Source: Streptomyces fumanus | GTDB lineage: Bacteria; Actinomycetota; Actinomycetes; Streptomycetales; Streptomycetaceae | Direction: 5' to 3' | Length of the DNA stretch: 64,000 bases | Assembly: GCF_014655295.1 (NCBI RefSeq) | Contig: NZ_BNBI01000012.1 | Coordinates: 186,001-250,000 of the forward strand | Shown: one piece after another, positions 17,816 through 25,392 of the stretch | How the letters are laid out: each line of letters begins with the position of its first letter | How positions within the stretch are numbered: the stretch's first letter is position 1 | Notes under the pieces: model-generated | Told to the model about the DNA's origin: nothing | Seen by the model: the letters and a program-made list of their open reading frames with translations, nothing else | Databases searched by the model: none | Program-made: the position numbers and the translations under genes

Positions 17816-17834
17816 TTAGGTTGGGGTGGCCTAA
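17816..17834. promoter_or_regulatory. Iron-box-like palindrome (DmdR/DtxR type)
   Basis: TTAGGTTGGGGTGGCCTAA has perfect TTAGG/CCTAA ends and agrees at 15 of 19 positions with TTAGGTTAGGCTCACCTAA, the published DmdR1 box of Streptomyces as I recall it. It lies 20 nt before the aldo/keto reductase start and about 70 nt from the divergent dehydrogenase start. Confidence 0.6.
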
Positions 17835-17854
17835 CGAGGGAGGGTCACGACCAG

Positions 17855-18853
17855 GTGGAGCGCAGGACGATCGGCGCGTCGGCACTCGCGGTGGGGGCCG
17901 TCGGGCTGGGGTGCATGCCGATGAGCTGGGCGTACAGCGCGTCGCGGCAGCGGGGCGACGAGTCGCTCAGGACCGTGCACCGGGCGCTGGACCTGGGCTC
18001 GTCCCTGCTGGACACCGCCGACATGTACGGGCCGTTCACCAACGAGCTGCTGCTGGGGCGGGTGTTGCGGCAGCGGCGGGCGGACGCCTTCGTGTCGACG
18101 AAGGTCGGTCTGCTCGTCGGCGACCAGCACATCGTGGCCAACGGCCGCCCCGGGTACGTCAGACGGGCCTGCGACGCCTCGCTGCGCCGGCTCCAGACCG
18201 ATGTCATCGACCTCTACCAGTTGCACCGCCCCGACCCGGAGGTCCCCATCGAGGAGACCTGGGGCGCGATGGCGGAACTGGTCCGGGCCGGGAAGGTGCG
18301 GGCACTGGGGCTGTGCGCGGTCGGTGCCCGGTCGGCGCGGCGGGGCAGGGCGGGGCTGTACGACGCGACGGTACGGCAGTTGGAGCGGGTGCAGCAGGTC
18401 TTCCCGGTGAGCGCGGTGCAGGCCGAGCTGTCGGTGTGGTCGCCGGAGGCCCTGGAGACGCTGCTGCCGTGGTGCCAGGCGCGGGGTGTCGGGTTCCTCG
18501 CGGCGATGCCGCTGGGCAACGGGTTCCTCACCGGCACGCTGCGGCCCGGGGCGGGCTTCGAACCGGACGACCTGCGGGCCCGGCACCCCCGGTTCACCGC
18601 CGAGATGATGGCCGCCAACCAGCCGATCGTGGTGGGCCTGCGCCGGATCGCGGCCCGGCACGGGGAGGCGGTCACGCCCGCGCAGGTGGCGCTGGCCTGG
18701 GTGCTGGCGCAGGGCCGCCAGGTGATCCCGGTGCCGGGTGCCAAGCGGGAGCGCTGGGTGACGGAGAACGCCGCGGCGACCGCGCTGCGGCTGACCGCGG
18801 AGGACCTGGCGGAGGTGGGGGCGCTGCCGGCGGCGCTGGGGTCGTGGGAGTAG
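17855..18853 (+). CDS. Aldo/keto reductase
   Basis: 332 aa, a TIM-barrel oxidoreductase. The catalytic tetrad is visible as Asp53 (LLDTADMYG), Tyr58, Lys83 (STKVG) and His124 (YQLHRPD). The C-terminal NADP phosphate site is VIPVPGAKRERWVTENAAAT. It is closest in style to the YajO/Tas or pyridoxal-reductase type subfamily, and reduces an unknown carbonyl. The GTG start at 17855 follows GAGGGAGGG by 10 nt. An iron-box-like palindrome immediately upstream suggests iron-dependent expression. Confidence 0.92.
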   Translation: MERRTIGASALAVGAVGLGCMPMSWAYSASRQRGDESLRTVHRALDLGSSLLDTADMYGPFTNELLLGRVLRQRRADAFVSTKVGLLVGDQHIVANGRPGYVRRACDASLRRLQTDVIDLYQLHRPDPEVPIEETWGAMAELVRAGKVRALGLCAVGARSARRGRAGLYDATVRQLERVQQVFPVSAVQAELSVWSPEALETLLPWCQARGVGFLAAMPLGNGFLTGTLRPGAGFEPDDLRARHPRFTAEMMAANQPIVVGLRRIAARHGEAVTPAQVALAWVLAQGRQVIPVPGAKRERWVTENAAATALRLTAEDLAEVGALPAALGSWE

Positions 18854-18980
18854 CCGGGTCGGGGGTTGGGGGGGTAGCCGGGTCCGTGTCGCGGGGGTGA
18901 CCGGTTCGGGGCGGCGTGATCGGGAACCTGGGAGGCGCGAGCGGTGTAAGACAAGGAGAACTCGCCGCGTCGAAGGGACC

Positions 18981-20156
18981 ATGATCGTGCAATGCCGAGC
19001 AGGGGCGGCCGTATGGGCCGCCGCCGCGCTTCTGCTGACGGCCGGCTGCTCCTCCAGCGGCGGAGGCGACTCCTCCGCCGGTGTGGGCAGCGCCCCCTGG
19101 GACCGCACCGCGTCCCCGCGGTCGTCGCCCGCGCAGCGGCCCACGGAGGAGGCCGCGCCCGCGAAGGGCTCGGTGACGGTGGGCCGTACCGTCGCCACCG
19201 GCCTGGACAGCCCCTGGGGTCTCGCCGCGCTGCCCGGCGGGGACCTGCTGGTCTCCTCCCGGGACGAGGGCACCCTCACCCGGATCGACGGCAAGACCGG
19301 CGAGAAGACCGAGGTGGGCGAGGTGCCCGGCGTCTCCGCGGCCGGTGAGGGCGGTCTGCTCGGCATAGCCCTCTCCCCCGACCACGCGGCGGACCGCATG
19401 GTCTACGCGTACTTCACCTCCGCCTCGGACAATCGCGTCGTCCGGATGCTGTACGACCCGGCGAAGCCGTCCGGCGAGCAGTTGGGTGCCCCGGACACGG
19501 TCTTCAAGGGCATCCCCCAGGGCTTCGTGCACAACGGCGGGCGGATCGCCTTCGGCCCGGACCGGATGCTGTACGTCGGCACGGGCGAGAGCGGCGAGAC
19601 CGGTCTGTCCCAGGACCGGGACTCCCTCGGCGGCAAGATCCTTCGGCTGACCCCGGAGGGCGAGCCGGCCCCGGGCAACCCGTTCCCGGACTCTCCCGTC
19701 TACTCCTACGGCCACCGCAATGTGCAGGGCCTGGCCTGGGACGCCAAGCAGCGGCTGTTCGCCTCCGAGTTCGGCCAGGACACCTGGGACGAGCTGAACG
19801 CGATCAGGCCGGGTGACAACTACGGCTGGCCCGAGGCCGAGGGCCGGTCGGGCGACGACGCCTTCCACGACCCGATAGCCCAGTGGCGCACCGACGACGC
19901 CTCCCCCAGCGGGGTCGCCTACGCCGAGGGCTCGCTGTGGATGGCGGGGCTGCGCGGCGAGAAGCTGTGGCGGGTCCCGCTGAAGGGCACCCGGGCCGCG
20001 GCCGACCCCCAGCCCTTCCTGGACGGCGAGTACGGCCGGCTGCGCACGGTGGTCGCGGCCGGCGGGAACAAGCTGTGGCTGGTCACCAGCAACACGGACG
20101 GGCGGGGCGACCCGAAGAAGGGGGACGACCGCGTCCTGGAGCTGACGGTGAAGTAG
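18981..20156 (+). CDS. Glucose/sorbosone dehydrogenase-like lipoprotein
   Basis: 391 aa. The signal peptide runs to a lipobox LTAGC (Cys23) followed by a Ser/Gly linker, so it is a secreted lipoprotein. Residues about 60-385 form a six-bladed propeller of the PQQ-type sugar dehydrogenase family, with SPWGLAALPGG, EGGLLGIALSPD, SYGHRNVQGLAWD and GDNYGWPEAEG. Many members of this family in actinomycetes have no proven PQQ activity, so substrate and cofactor remain open. It follows the aldo/keto reductase by 127 nt and converges with the small acidic protein gene. Confidence 0.88.
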   Translation: MIVQCRAGAAVWAAAALLLTAGCSSSGGGDSSAGVGSAPWDRTASPRSSPAQRPTEEAAPAKGSVTVGRTVATGLDSPWGLAALPGGDLLVSSRDEGTLTRIDGKTGEKTEVGEVPGVSAAGEGGLLGIALSPDHAADRMVYAYFTSASDNRVVRMLYDPAKPSGEQLGAPDTVFKGIPQGFVHNGGRIAFGPDRMLYVGTGESGETGLSQDRDSLGGKILRLTPEGEPAPGNPFPDSPVYSYGHRNVQGLAWDAKQRLFASEFGQDTWDELNAIRPGDNYGWPEAEGRSGDDAFHDPIAQWRTDDASPSGVAYAEGSLWMAGLRGEKLWRVPLKGTRAAADPQPFLDGEYGRLRTVVAAGGNKLWLVTSNTDGRGDPKKGDDRVLELTVK

Positions 20157-20166
20157 CCACTCCTCT

Positions 20167-20406
20167 TCAGTCCCCGGCCGCTTCGGGCTTCTCCGTGGCG
20201 TCGGCGTCGGCGTCCTCGGACTCGGACCCCGACTCCGTCTCCTGCTGCTTCGGCAGTCGTACGACGACCTTCCCGGAGGTGAGATCTATCGGACCGCGTC
20301 CGGCGTCGCCGTCGCCGACGTCCTCCCGGGTCAGCTCCAGCCGGTTCTGCTCGTCACGGGTGTGCTTGCGCCCAGGTGCGAACAGCTCCTCGAAGGCGTT
20401 GAACAC
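20167..20406 (-). CDS. Small acidic protein, DUF6191-like
   Basis: 79 aa from the GTG at 20406, which follows GGGAGG. It begins with FNAFEELFAPGRKHTRDEQN, then LELTREDVGDGDAGRGPIDL, a pattern I recognise from a small actinobacterial family of unknown function; the last 25 residues are Glu/Ser/Asp-rich. No catalytic motif or membrane segment is present. Its stop is 11 nt from the convergent lipoprotein gene's stop, without a terminator. It lies 37 nt downstream of the large LuxR gene and may be cotranscribed with it. Confidence 0.75.
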   Translation of the reverse strand: MFNAFEELFAPGRKHTRDEQNRLELTREDVGDGDAGRGPIDLTSGKVVVRLPKQQETESGSESEDADADATEKPEAAGD

Positions 20407-20443
20407 GGGACCTCCCTCGGCCGGTGTCCCTTCAGCGTAAGCC

Positions 20444-23400
20444 TCAGGCCGACGATTCGGAGGTGACGGCCTCGGCGGCCGGGAACAGGCCGAGCCGGTG
20501 GGCCACCGCCGCCGCCTCGCCGCGGCCGGAGACACCGAGCTTGGTCAGGATGTTCGACACATGGACGCTGGCCGTCTTCGGGGAGATGAAGAGCTCCTCG
20601 GCTATCTGGCGGTTGGTGCGGCCGTCGGCGACCAGGCGCAGCACATCGCGTTCCCGGCCGGTGAGACCGAGGCCGTCGGCCGGGCCGGTGAGCGGCTCGG
20701 CGGTGCGGCCGAGGGGGAGCCGGGCGCGCTGGGCGAGCAGGGTGACGGCGTCGGCGAGCGGGCGGGCGCCGAGGTGGCCGGCGACGGCGTGGGCCAGGCG
20801 CAGCAGTTCCCGGGCGCGGTCGCGGTCGTGTTCGTCGCCGGTGGCGAGGAGTGCCTCGGCGAACCGGCGGCGGAGCCGGGCCAGTTCGTAGGGGCGTTCC
20901 AGGGCCTCGAAGGCGGTGACGGCCTCCGCCCAGGGCCCGGGGGTGTCGTGGCCCTCGGCGCGGTGGAGTTCGGCGCGGACCCACTTGTCGTGCGCGACCC
21001 AGACGGGGGCGCCGGTGGTGAGGGACTTGGCGGCCGTGCGCAGCCGCCGCAGGATCTCGTCCCGGCCCTCCTCGGCGGCGGGCAGGTGGCGGGCGTCGGC
21101 CTCGGCCTCGGCGGCGGTCGCCAGCAGGGGCCAGGCGTAGCGCTGGGTGCCGGGCGGGAAACCGGCGTCCAGCACGCGGAGCAGTCCGGCGCGGGCGTCG
21201 GCCAGGCGGCCCTCGGCGACGGCGAGGCCGAGGGTGACGAGGGCCAGGGGGAGGGTGTTCTGCGGCATGGGGTCGTGGGTGCCGTAGGCGGTGCGGGCCT
21301 CGGCGAGCAGCCGGGCGGCGGCGTCGGTGGCGCCGCGGGCGAGGGCGATGACGGCGCACTTGAGGGCGGCGCCGCCGAGCGGGGTGGCGGCCTGGGTGAC
21401 GGCGCGGGCCCGGCCGGCCGCCTCGACGGCCTCGTCCCAGCGGCCCAGGACGGTCAGCGAATCGGCGAGGTTGCCCCACACCCACGCCTCGGACTCGACC
21501 AGGCCCATCCGGCGGGTGAGGTCGATGCCCTGGCGGAGCAGGGCGACGGCTTCCCGGGAGCGGCCGATGCCCTCCAGGGCGGAAGGGAGGTTGACATGAC
21601 TGCGGGCCACCACGGCGGACCGCCCCCGGGCCACCGCCGCCTCGGTGACCTCGTACATCTCGGCCAGCCCGGCGTCGATCCGGCCGGCGTCGACCATGAG
21701 GCCGCCGAGGGTGAGGCGGGCGTTGAGTTCGATGTCGGCGGCGCCGACCATGCGGGCGTAGTCGACGGCGCGCTCGGCGGCGGTGACGGCGTCGGGGCCG
21801 GGTTCGTGGAGCATGGCCCAGTTGGCGGCCATGGCGAGCACCTCGGCGTGCACGTGGGAGGGCGGCAGGCCGCGGACCAGTTCCTGGGCGATGCCGATCT
21901 CCCGCCAGCCGTCGCCGCGGCCTTGCGCCTGGATCAGCACGGACCGCTGGGTCCAGAACCAGGCGGCGCGCAGGGGCTCGGGCTCCTCGTCCAGCAGGTG
22001 CAGGGCCCGCTTGGTGATCTTTAGTGCGCGTTCCCGTTCGCCGCTGAGCTTGCCGGCGATGGCGGCCTCGGCCAGCAGGTCGAGGTAGCACAGGACGGGG
22101 GCGGTCCGGTCGCAGCCGTAGGCGCGGCGGGCCTCGGCGCAGGCGAGGGGCCGCAGGGCCGCGCGGACCTCCTCGGGGGCGGCGTCCCACAGTTCCATGG
22201 CGCGTTCGAGCAGGCGGAGCTGTTCGGCGTAGGCGTGCCGGTGGCGGGCCTCGACGGAGGCGTCCAGGACGGCGGGCAGGGCCCGGGCGGCGTCATGGGC
22301 GCGGTACCAGTAGCTGGCCAGGCGGAGCACGCGTTCGTCGGCGGGCACCAGGGTCGGGTCGGCGTCCAGGGCCTCGGCGTAGCGGCGGTTGAGGCGGGAG
22401 CGCTCGCCGGGCAGCAGGTCGTCGCTGACGGCCTCGCGGACCAGGGAGTGGCGGAAGCGGTAGCCGTCGCCGTCCGGGGCGGGCAGCAGGATGTTGGCGT
22501 GCACGGCGGCACGCAGGGCGTCCAGGAGGTCGTCCTCGGCGAGTCCGGCGACGGCGGCGATCAGCCGGTGCTCGACGGTGGAGCCGCCCTCGGCGACGAC
22601 CCGGGCGACGCGCTGGGCGCTGTCGGGGAGCGCCTCGACCCGGACCAGCAGCAGGTCGCGCAGCGAGTCGGAGAGGCCGGTGCGGCAGCCCTCGTGGGCG
22701 GCGACGGCGAGTTCCTCGACGAAGAAGGCGTTGCCGTCGGAGCGTTCGAAGATGCAGTCGATCTGGCGGGCCTCGGGTTCGGTGTCGAGGATGCCGGCGA
22801 TCTGGCGGCCCACCTCCTCGCGGGTGAAGCGGCCGAGGTCGAGGCGGCGGACCGTGCGGAGCCGGTCGAGTTCGGCGAGCAGCGGGCGCAGCGGGTGGCG
22901 GCGGTGGATGTCGTCGGAGCGGTAGGTGGCGAGGACGACGAGGCGGCCGGTGCGCAGGGTGCGCAGGAGGTAGGCGAGGAGGTGGCGGGTGGAGGTGTCG
23001 GCCCAGTGCAGGTCCTCCAGGACGAGGACGACCGGGTGGCGGGCGGCGACGCGTTCCAGGAGGCGGGCGGTGAGTTCGAAGAGGCGGGCGGTGCCCTCCT
23101 CGTCGTGCCGGTCGGTGCGGCCGGCGGGGGCCGGCCCGGCGAGTTCGGGCAGCAGCCGGGCGAGTTCGTCCTCCTGGCCGGCGGCCGCGGCGGCGAGGTC
23201 CTCGGGCAGTTCCCGGCGCAGGGCGCGCAGCGCGGTGGAGAACGGGGCGAACGGGAGCCCGTCGGCGCCGATCTCCACGCAGCCGCCCAGGGCGACGACG
23301 GCACCCCGGTCGCGGGCGGCGGCGGCGAACTCCTCCACCAGCCGCGTCTTGCCGACGCCGGCCTCCCCGCCGAGCAGCAGCGCCTGCGGCTCGGCGCCGG

Positions 23401-23497
23401 TGGCGGCCCGGGAGAGCGCGTCGCCGAGCACCGCCAGCTCCTCGGCACGGCCGACGAACACACGGCTGACGGACCTGGTCTCCACGCCCCCGAGCAT
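20444..23497 (-). CDS. Large ATP-binding LuxR-family regulator (LAL type)
   Basis: About 1017 aa from the ATG at 23497. The N-terminal AAA domain has Walker A GGEAGVGKTR and Walker B VVLVLEDLHWAD; the middle is a long helical region with TPR character; the C-terminus has a LuxR helix-turn-helix (LTGRERDVLRLVADGRTNRQ, then IAEELFISPKTASVHVSNIL). LAL proteins activate pathways in response to small inducers. The frame stays open to a GTG at 23845 that overlaps the upstream gene's stop as GTGA; the extra 116 residues are Gly/Ala/Ser-rich and dissimilar to the family, so I prefer the internal start. Confidence 0.9.
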   Translation of the reverse strand: MLGGVETRSVSRVFVGRAEELAVLGDALSRAATGAEPQALLLGGEAGVGKTRLVEEFAAAARDRGAVVALGGCVEIGADGLPFAPFSTALRALRRELPEDLAAAAAGQEDELARLLPELAGPAPAGRTDRHDEEGTARLFELTARLLERVAARHPVVLVLEDLHWADTSTRHLLAYLLRTLRTGRLVVLATYRSDDIHRRHPLRPLLAELDRLRTVRRLDLGRFTREEVGRQIAGILDTEPEARQIDCIFERSDGNAFFVEELAVAAHEGCRTGLSDSLRDLLLVRVEALPDSAQRVARVVAEGGSTVEHRLIAAVAGLAEDDLLDALRAAVHANILLPAPDGDGYRFRHSLVREAVSDDLLPGERSRLNRRYAEALDADPTLVPADERVLRLASYWYRAHDAARALPAVLDASVEARHRHAYAEQLRLLERAMELWDAAPEEVRAALRPLACAEARRAYGCDRTAPVLCYLDLLAEAAIAGKLSGERERALKITKRALHLLDEEPEPLRAAWFWTQRSVLIQAQGRGDGWREIGIAQELVRGLPPSHVHAEVLAMAANWAMLHEPGPDAVTAAERAVDYARMVGAADIELNARLTLGGLMVDAGRIDAGLAEMYEVTEAAVARGRSAVVARSHVNLPSALEGIGRSREAVALLRQGIDLTRRMGLVESEAWVWGNLADSLTVLGRWDEAVEAAGRARAVTQAATPLGGAALKCAVIALARGATDAAARLLAEARTAYGTHDPMPQNTLPLALVTLGLAVAEGRLADARAGLLRVLDAGFPPGTQRYAWPLLATAAEAEADARHLPAAEEGRDEILRRLRTAAKSLTTGAPVWVAHDKWVRAELHRAEGHDTPGPWAEAVTAFEALERPYELARLRRRFAEALLATGDEHDRDRARELLRLAHAVAGHLGARPLADAVTLLAQRARLPLGRTAEPLTGPADGLGLTGRERDVLRLVADGRTNRQIAEELFISPKTASVHVSNILTKLGVSGRGEAAAVAHRLGLFPAAEAVTSESSA

Positions 23498-23841
23498 CGC
23501 ACGCCCCCCACGCCCCACGGCACCGGATTTCCCCGCCACGGGAACGACCACCGCGCGCCCGGCACGCCCACCGCCCGACTCGGCGACCGGACCACCGAGC
23601 CGGGCGGGGACCGGGTCGGCGACCGGGCTGGGGGCGAGACCGGCGGCGGGACCGTCAGCCCCGCCGCCAACCCCACCAACGGTCGGCCGAGCCCCCGCCC
23701 CGGCACCTGCCGAGGCACCCCCGAAGGCACTCGCCGAGGCCCCCGAGACACCACCGGAGACACTCGCCGAGGCCCCCGAAGCACCCCCAGCCGCACCCCC
23801 CGAAGCCCCCCGAGACACCCCCGGCTCACCCCCCACCCCCA

Positions 23842-24033
23842 TCACGCCGCGCGAGGCGAGCCGTGGCGGCGCGGGGCGGTGGTGGTATGGCTTTCCCGGT
23901 CGTCGGTGTGCCGGGCCGCTGCCCGGCGGGCGGCGCGGCGGGCCCGGAGGGCCTCGCGGGCCAGCCGCTCCCGCTCGGCGCGGCGGATCAGGTCGGCGGT
24001 GCGGAACTGCTGAAGGTCGTATGCGGCGTGCAT
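23842..24033 (-). CDS. Small Arg/Ala-rich helical protein, 63 aa
   Basis: It starts MHAAYDLQQFRTADLIRRAE after GAGGAAG and continues with a strongly basic helix (about residues 12-40) of Arg, Ala, Glu and Leu. The N-terminus is a pattern I recall from several small Streptomyces proteins of unknown function. There is no membrane segment. The stop codon overlaps an in-frame GTG of the large LuxR gene (GTGA), which could couple their translation. Function unknown. Confidence 0.65.
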   Translation of the reverse strand: MHAAYDLQQFRTADLIRRAERERLAREALRARRAARRAAARHTDDRESHTTTAPRRHGSPRAA

Positions 24034-24164
24034 GGCACTTCCTCGGTGAGAGAAGGGTCGTTCTCGCTGGCTGCGATGGTTCAACCCTCGTCTTTGAGGC
24101 GGGCCCGCCGCATCGGGTGAGTTCCGCATCTTCGGCGGCGCGCCGGGGCCTTAGACACGACGAA

Positions 24165-24211
24165 GGGGTCTTAGGCCGGCCGGCCTCGCGCGCCGGGCGG
24201 TCTAAGACCCC
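24165..24211 (-). terminator. Terminator after the Ala/Glu-rich membrane protein gene
   Basis: GGGGTCTTAG (24165-24174) pairs with CTAAGACCCC (24202-24211) around a 27-nt GC-rich loop that can fold further. It lies about 20 nt beyond the stop at 24230. Confidence 0.55.
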
Positions 24212-24229
24212 TCAGGGGCCGTGCGGGCG

Positions 24230-24781
24230 TCAGCCCGCCGACGGCACGCCGAGCAGGACGTCGGTGTACTTCAGCACCGCGAGCAGCAGGCCGATCACGC
24301 CGAGGGCGACGCCCGCCCAGGAGACCGACTTGATCCACGGGGCCTGCGGCCGGCCGGGCGCGCCGAACGCGGGCCGGGCCAGCACGACGACGCCGACGAC
24401 CAGCGCGACCAGCGCGAAGATGCCGCCCCACAGGGCGGTGGCGTGCCAGGCGTTGCCGTACCCCTTGTCGATCATGGTGGCGATGTCCGAGGACGAGGAG
24501 GTCTCGAGCTGGCCGAGCAGCGACTGCCGGGCGGAGGCGACGGTGCCGACCCAACTGCCGGTCAGCGACACGATGCCGAGCCCGGCGGAGACGACGGCCC
24601 CGGCGCCCTGCCCGACCCCGGAGGGGCCGGCCGGCTCGGTCTCCGCCGCGGCCGTCTCACCGTCCGTGGCCTCCGGTGCCTGCTCCGCCTCGGCCGTGCC
24701 GGCGGCGTCCGTGCTCTCCGCCGCCCTGTCCTCGTCGGCCTTCGTCGCGGCCGCGGTCTCGTCCACTGTTTCCGTTCCCAT
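24230..24781 (-). CDS. Membrane protein with acidic N-terminus, unknown function
   Basis: 183 aa. The first 55 residues are almost entirely Ala, Glu, Thr and Asp (low complexity, acidic). The rest has three likely membrane segments: about 60-78, a central one in GIFALVALVVGVVVLA, and a last one in SWAGVALGVIGLLLAVL. The loop between the first two is Ser-rich and probably outside. I do not recognise a family. It stands alone between two terminators and the acetyltransferase. Confidence 0.75.
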   Translation of the reverse strand: MGTETVDETAAATKADEDRAAESTDAAGTAEAEQAPEATDGETAAAETEPAGPSGVGQGAGAVVSAGLGIVSLTGSWVGTVASARQSLLGQLETSSSSDIATMIDKGYGNAWHATALWGGIFALVALVVGVVVLARPAFGAPGRPQAPWIKSVSWAGVALGVIGLLLAVLKYTDVLLGVPSAG

Positions 24782-24816
24782 GCCTCGCACCGTACGGACG
24801 CTCTCTGAGAGGTCCC

Positions 24817-25392
24817 TTAATGATCGTTGTGAGCGGTGCGGGTCCGGGCCGCGCGCCATTCCGGCGCGAGGACCGCCCACACCTCGCGGTTCTGCCGCAC
24901 CCCACGGTACGGGTAGCTCTCCCGGAGGACGCCCTCGCGGGTCATTCCGAGCCGGCGGGCGGCGTTCACACTGGGGGTGTTCGCGGAGGAGGCGTACCAC
25001 TCCACGCGGTGCATCCCGCGTTCCTCGAACGCCCAGTCGATCAGGACGCGGGCACCCCGGGTGACGAGGCCCTTGCCGGTGCCGGCCGGCTCCAGCCAGC
25101 AGCCGATCTCGCAGACGCCGGTCGCCGCGTCGAAGACCCGGAACAGCAGGCCGCCGACGAGCTTGCCGTCCAGCCACAGCCCGTGCATGGAGCCGCTGTC
25201 GGCGGCCCGCTTCTGCGCGTAGGAGGTGAGCAGGTCCCGCGCGGAGCCGGTGTCGGTGACCGTGGAGCCGAAGGGGATGTGCCGGGTGATGAACTCCCGG
25301 CCCCGGTCCATGTGGGCGAGGAACTCCTCGGCGTGCCACGGCTCCAGGGGGCGCAGTTCGGCTCCGTCGTCACCCAGTGATATCGCGTACAT
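24817..25392 (-). CDS. GNAT-family N-acetyltransferase (RimJ/RimL type)
   Basis: 191 aa. It has the GNAT fold of the ribosomal-protein acetyltransferase subgroup: LRPLEPWHAEEFLAHMDRG at the start, GCWLEPAGTGKGLVTRG as the acetyl-CoA loop and ERGMHRVEWYASSANTPSVN, then AARRLGMTREGVLRESY. It acetylates an amino group of an unknown protein or small molecule. Its start lies inside the 3' end of the MMPL transporter gene (23-nt overlap), so the two are translationally linked. Confidence 0.9.
   Translation of the reverse strand: MYAISLGDDGAELRPLEPWHAEEFLAHMDRGREFITRHIPFGSTVTDTGSARDLLTSYAQKRAADSGSMHGLWLDGKLVGGLLFRVFDAATGVCEIGCWLEPAGTGKGLVTRGARVLIDWAFEERGMHRVEWYASSANTPSVNAARRLGMTREGVLRESYPYRGVRQNREVWAVLAPEWRAARTRTAHNDH

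Noticed and set aside
23498..23845. N-terminal extension of the LuxR regulator
   Set aside because: It is Gly/Ala/Ser low-complexity and differs from the family start; kept only as an alternative.
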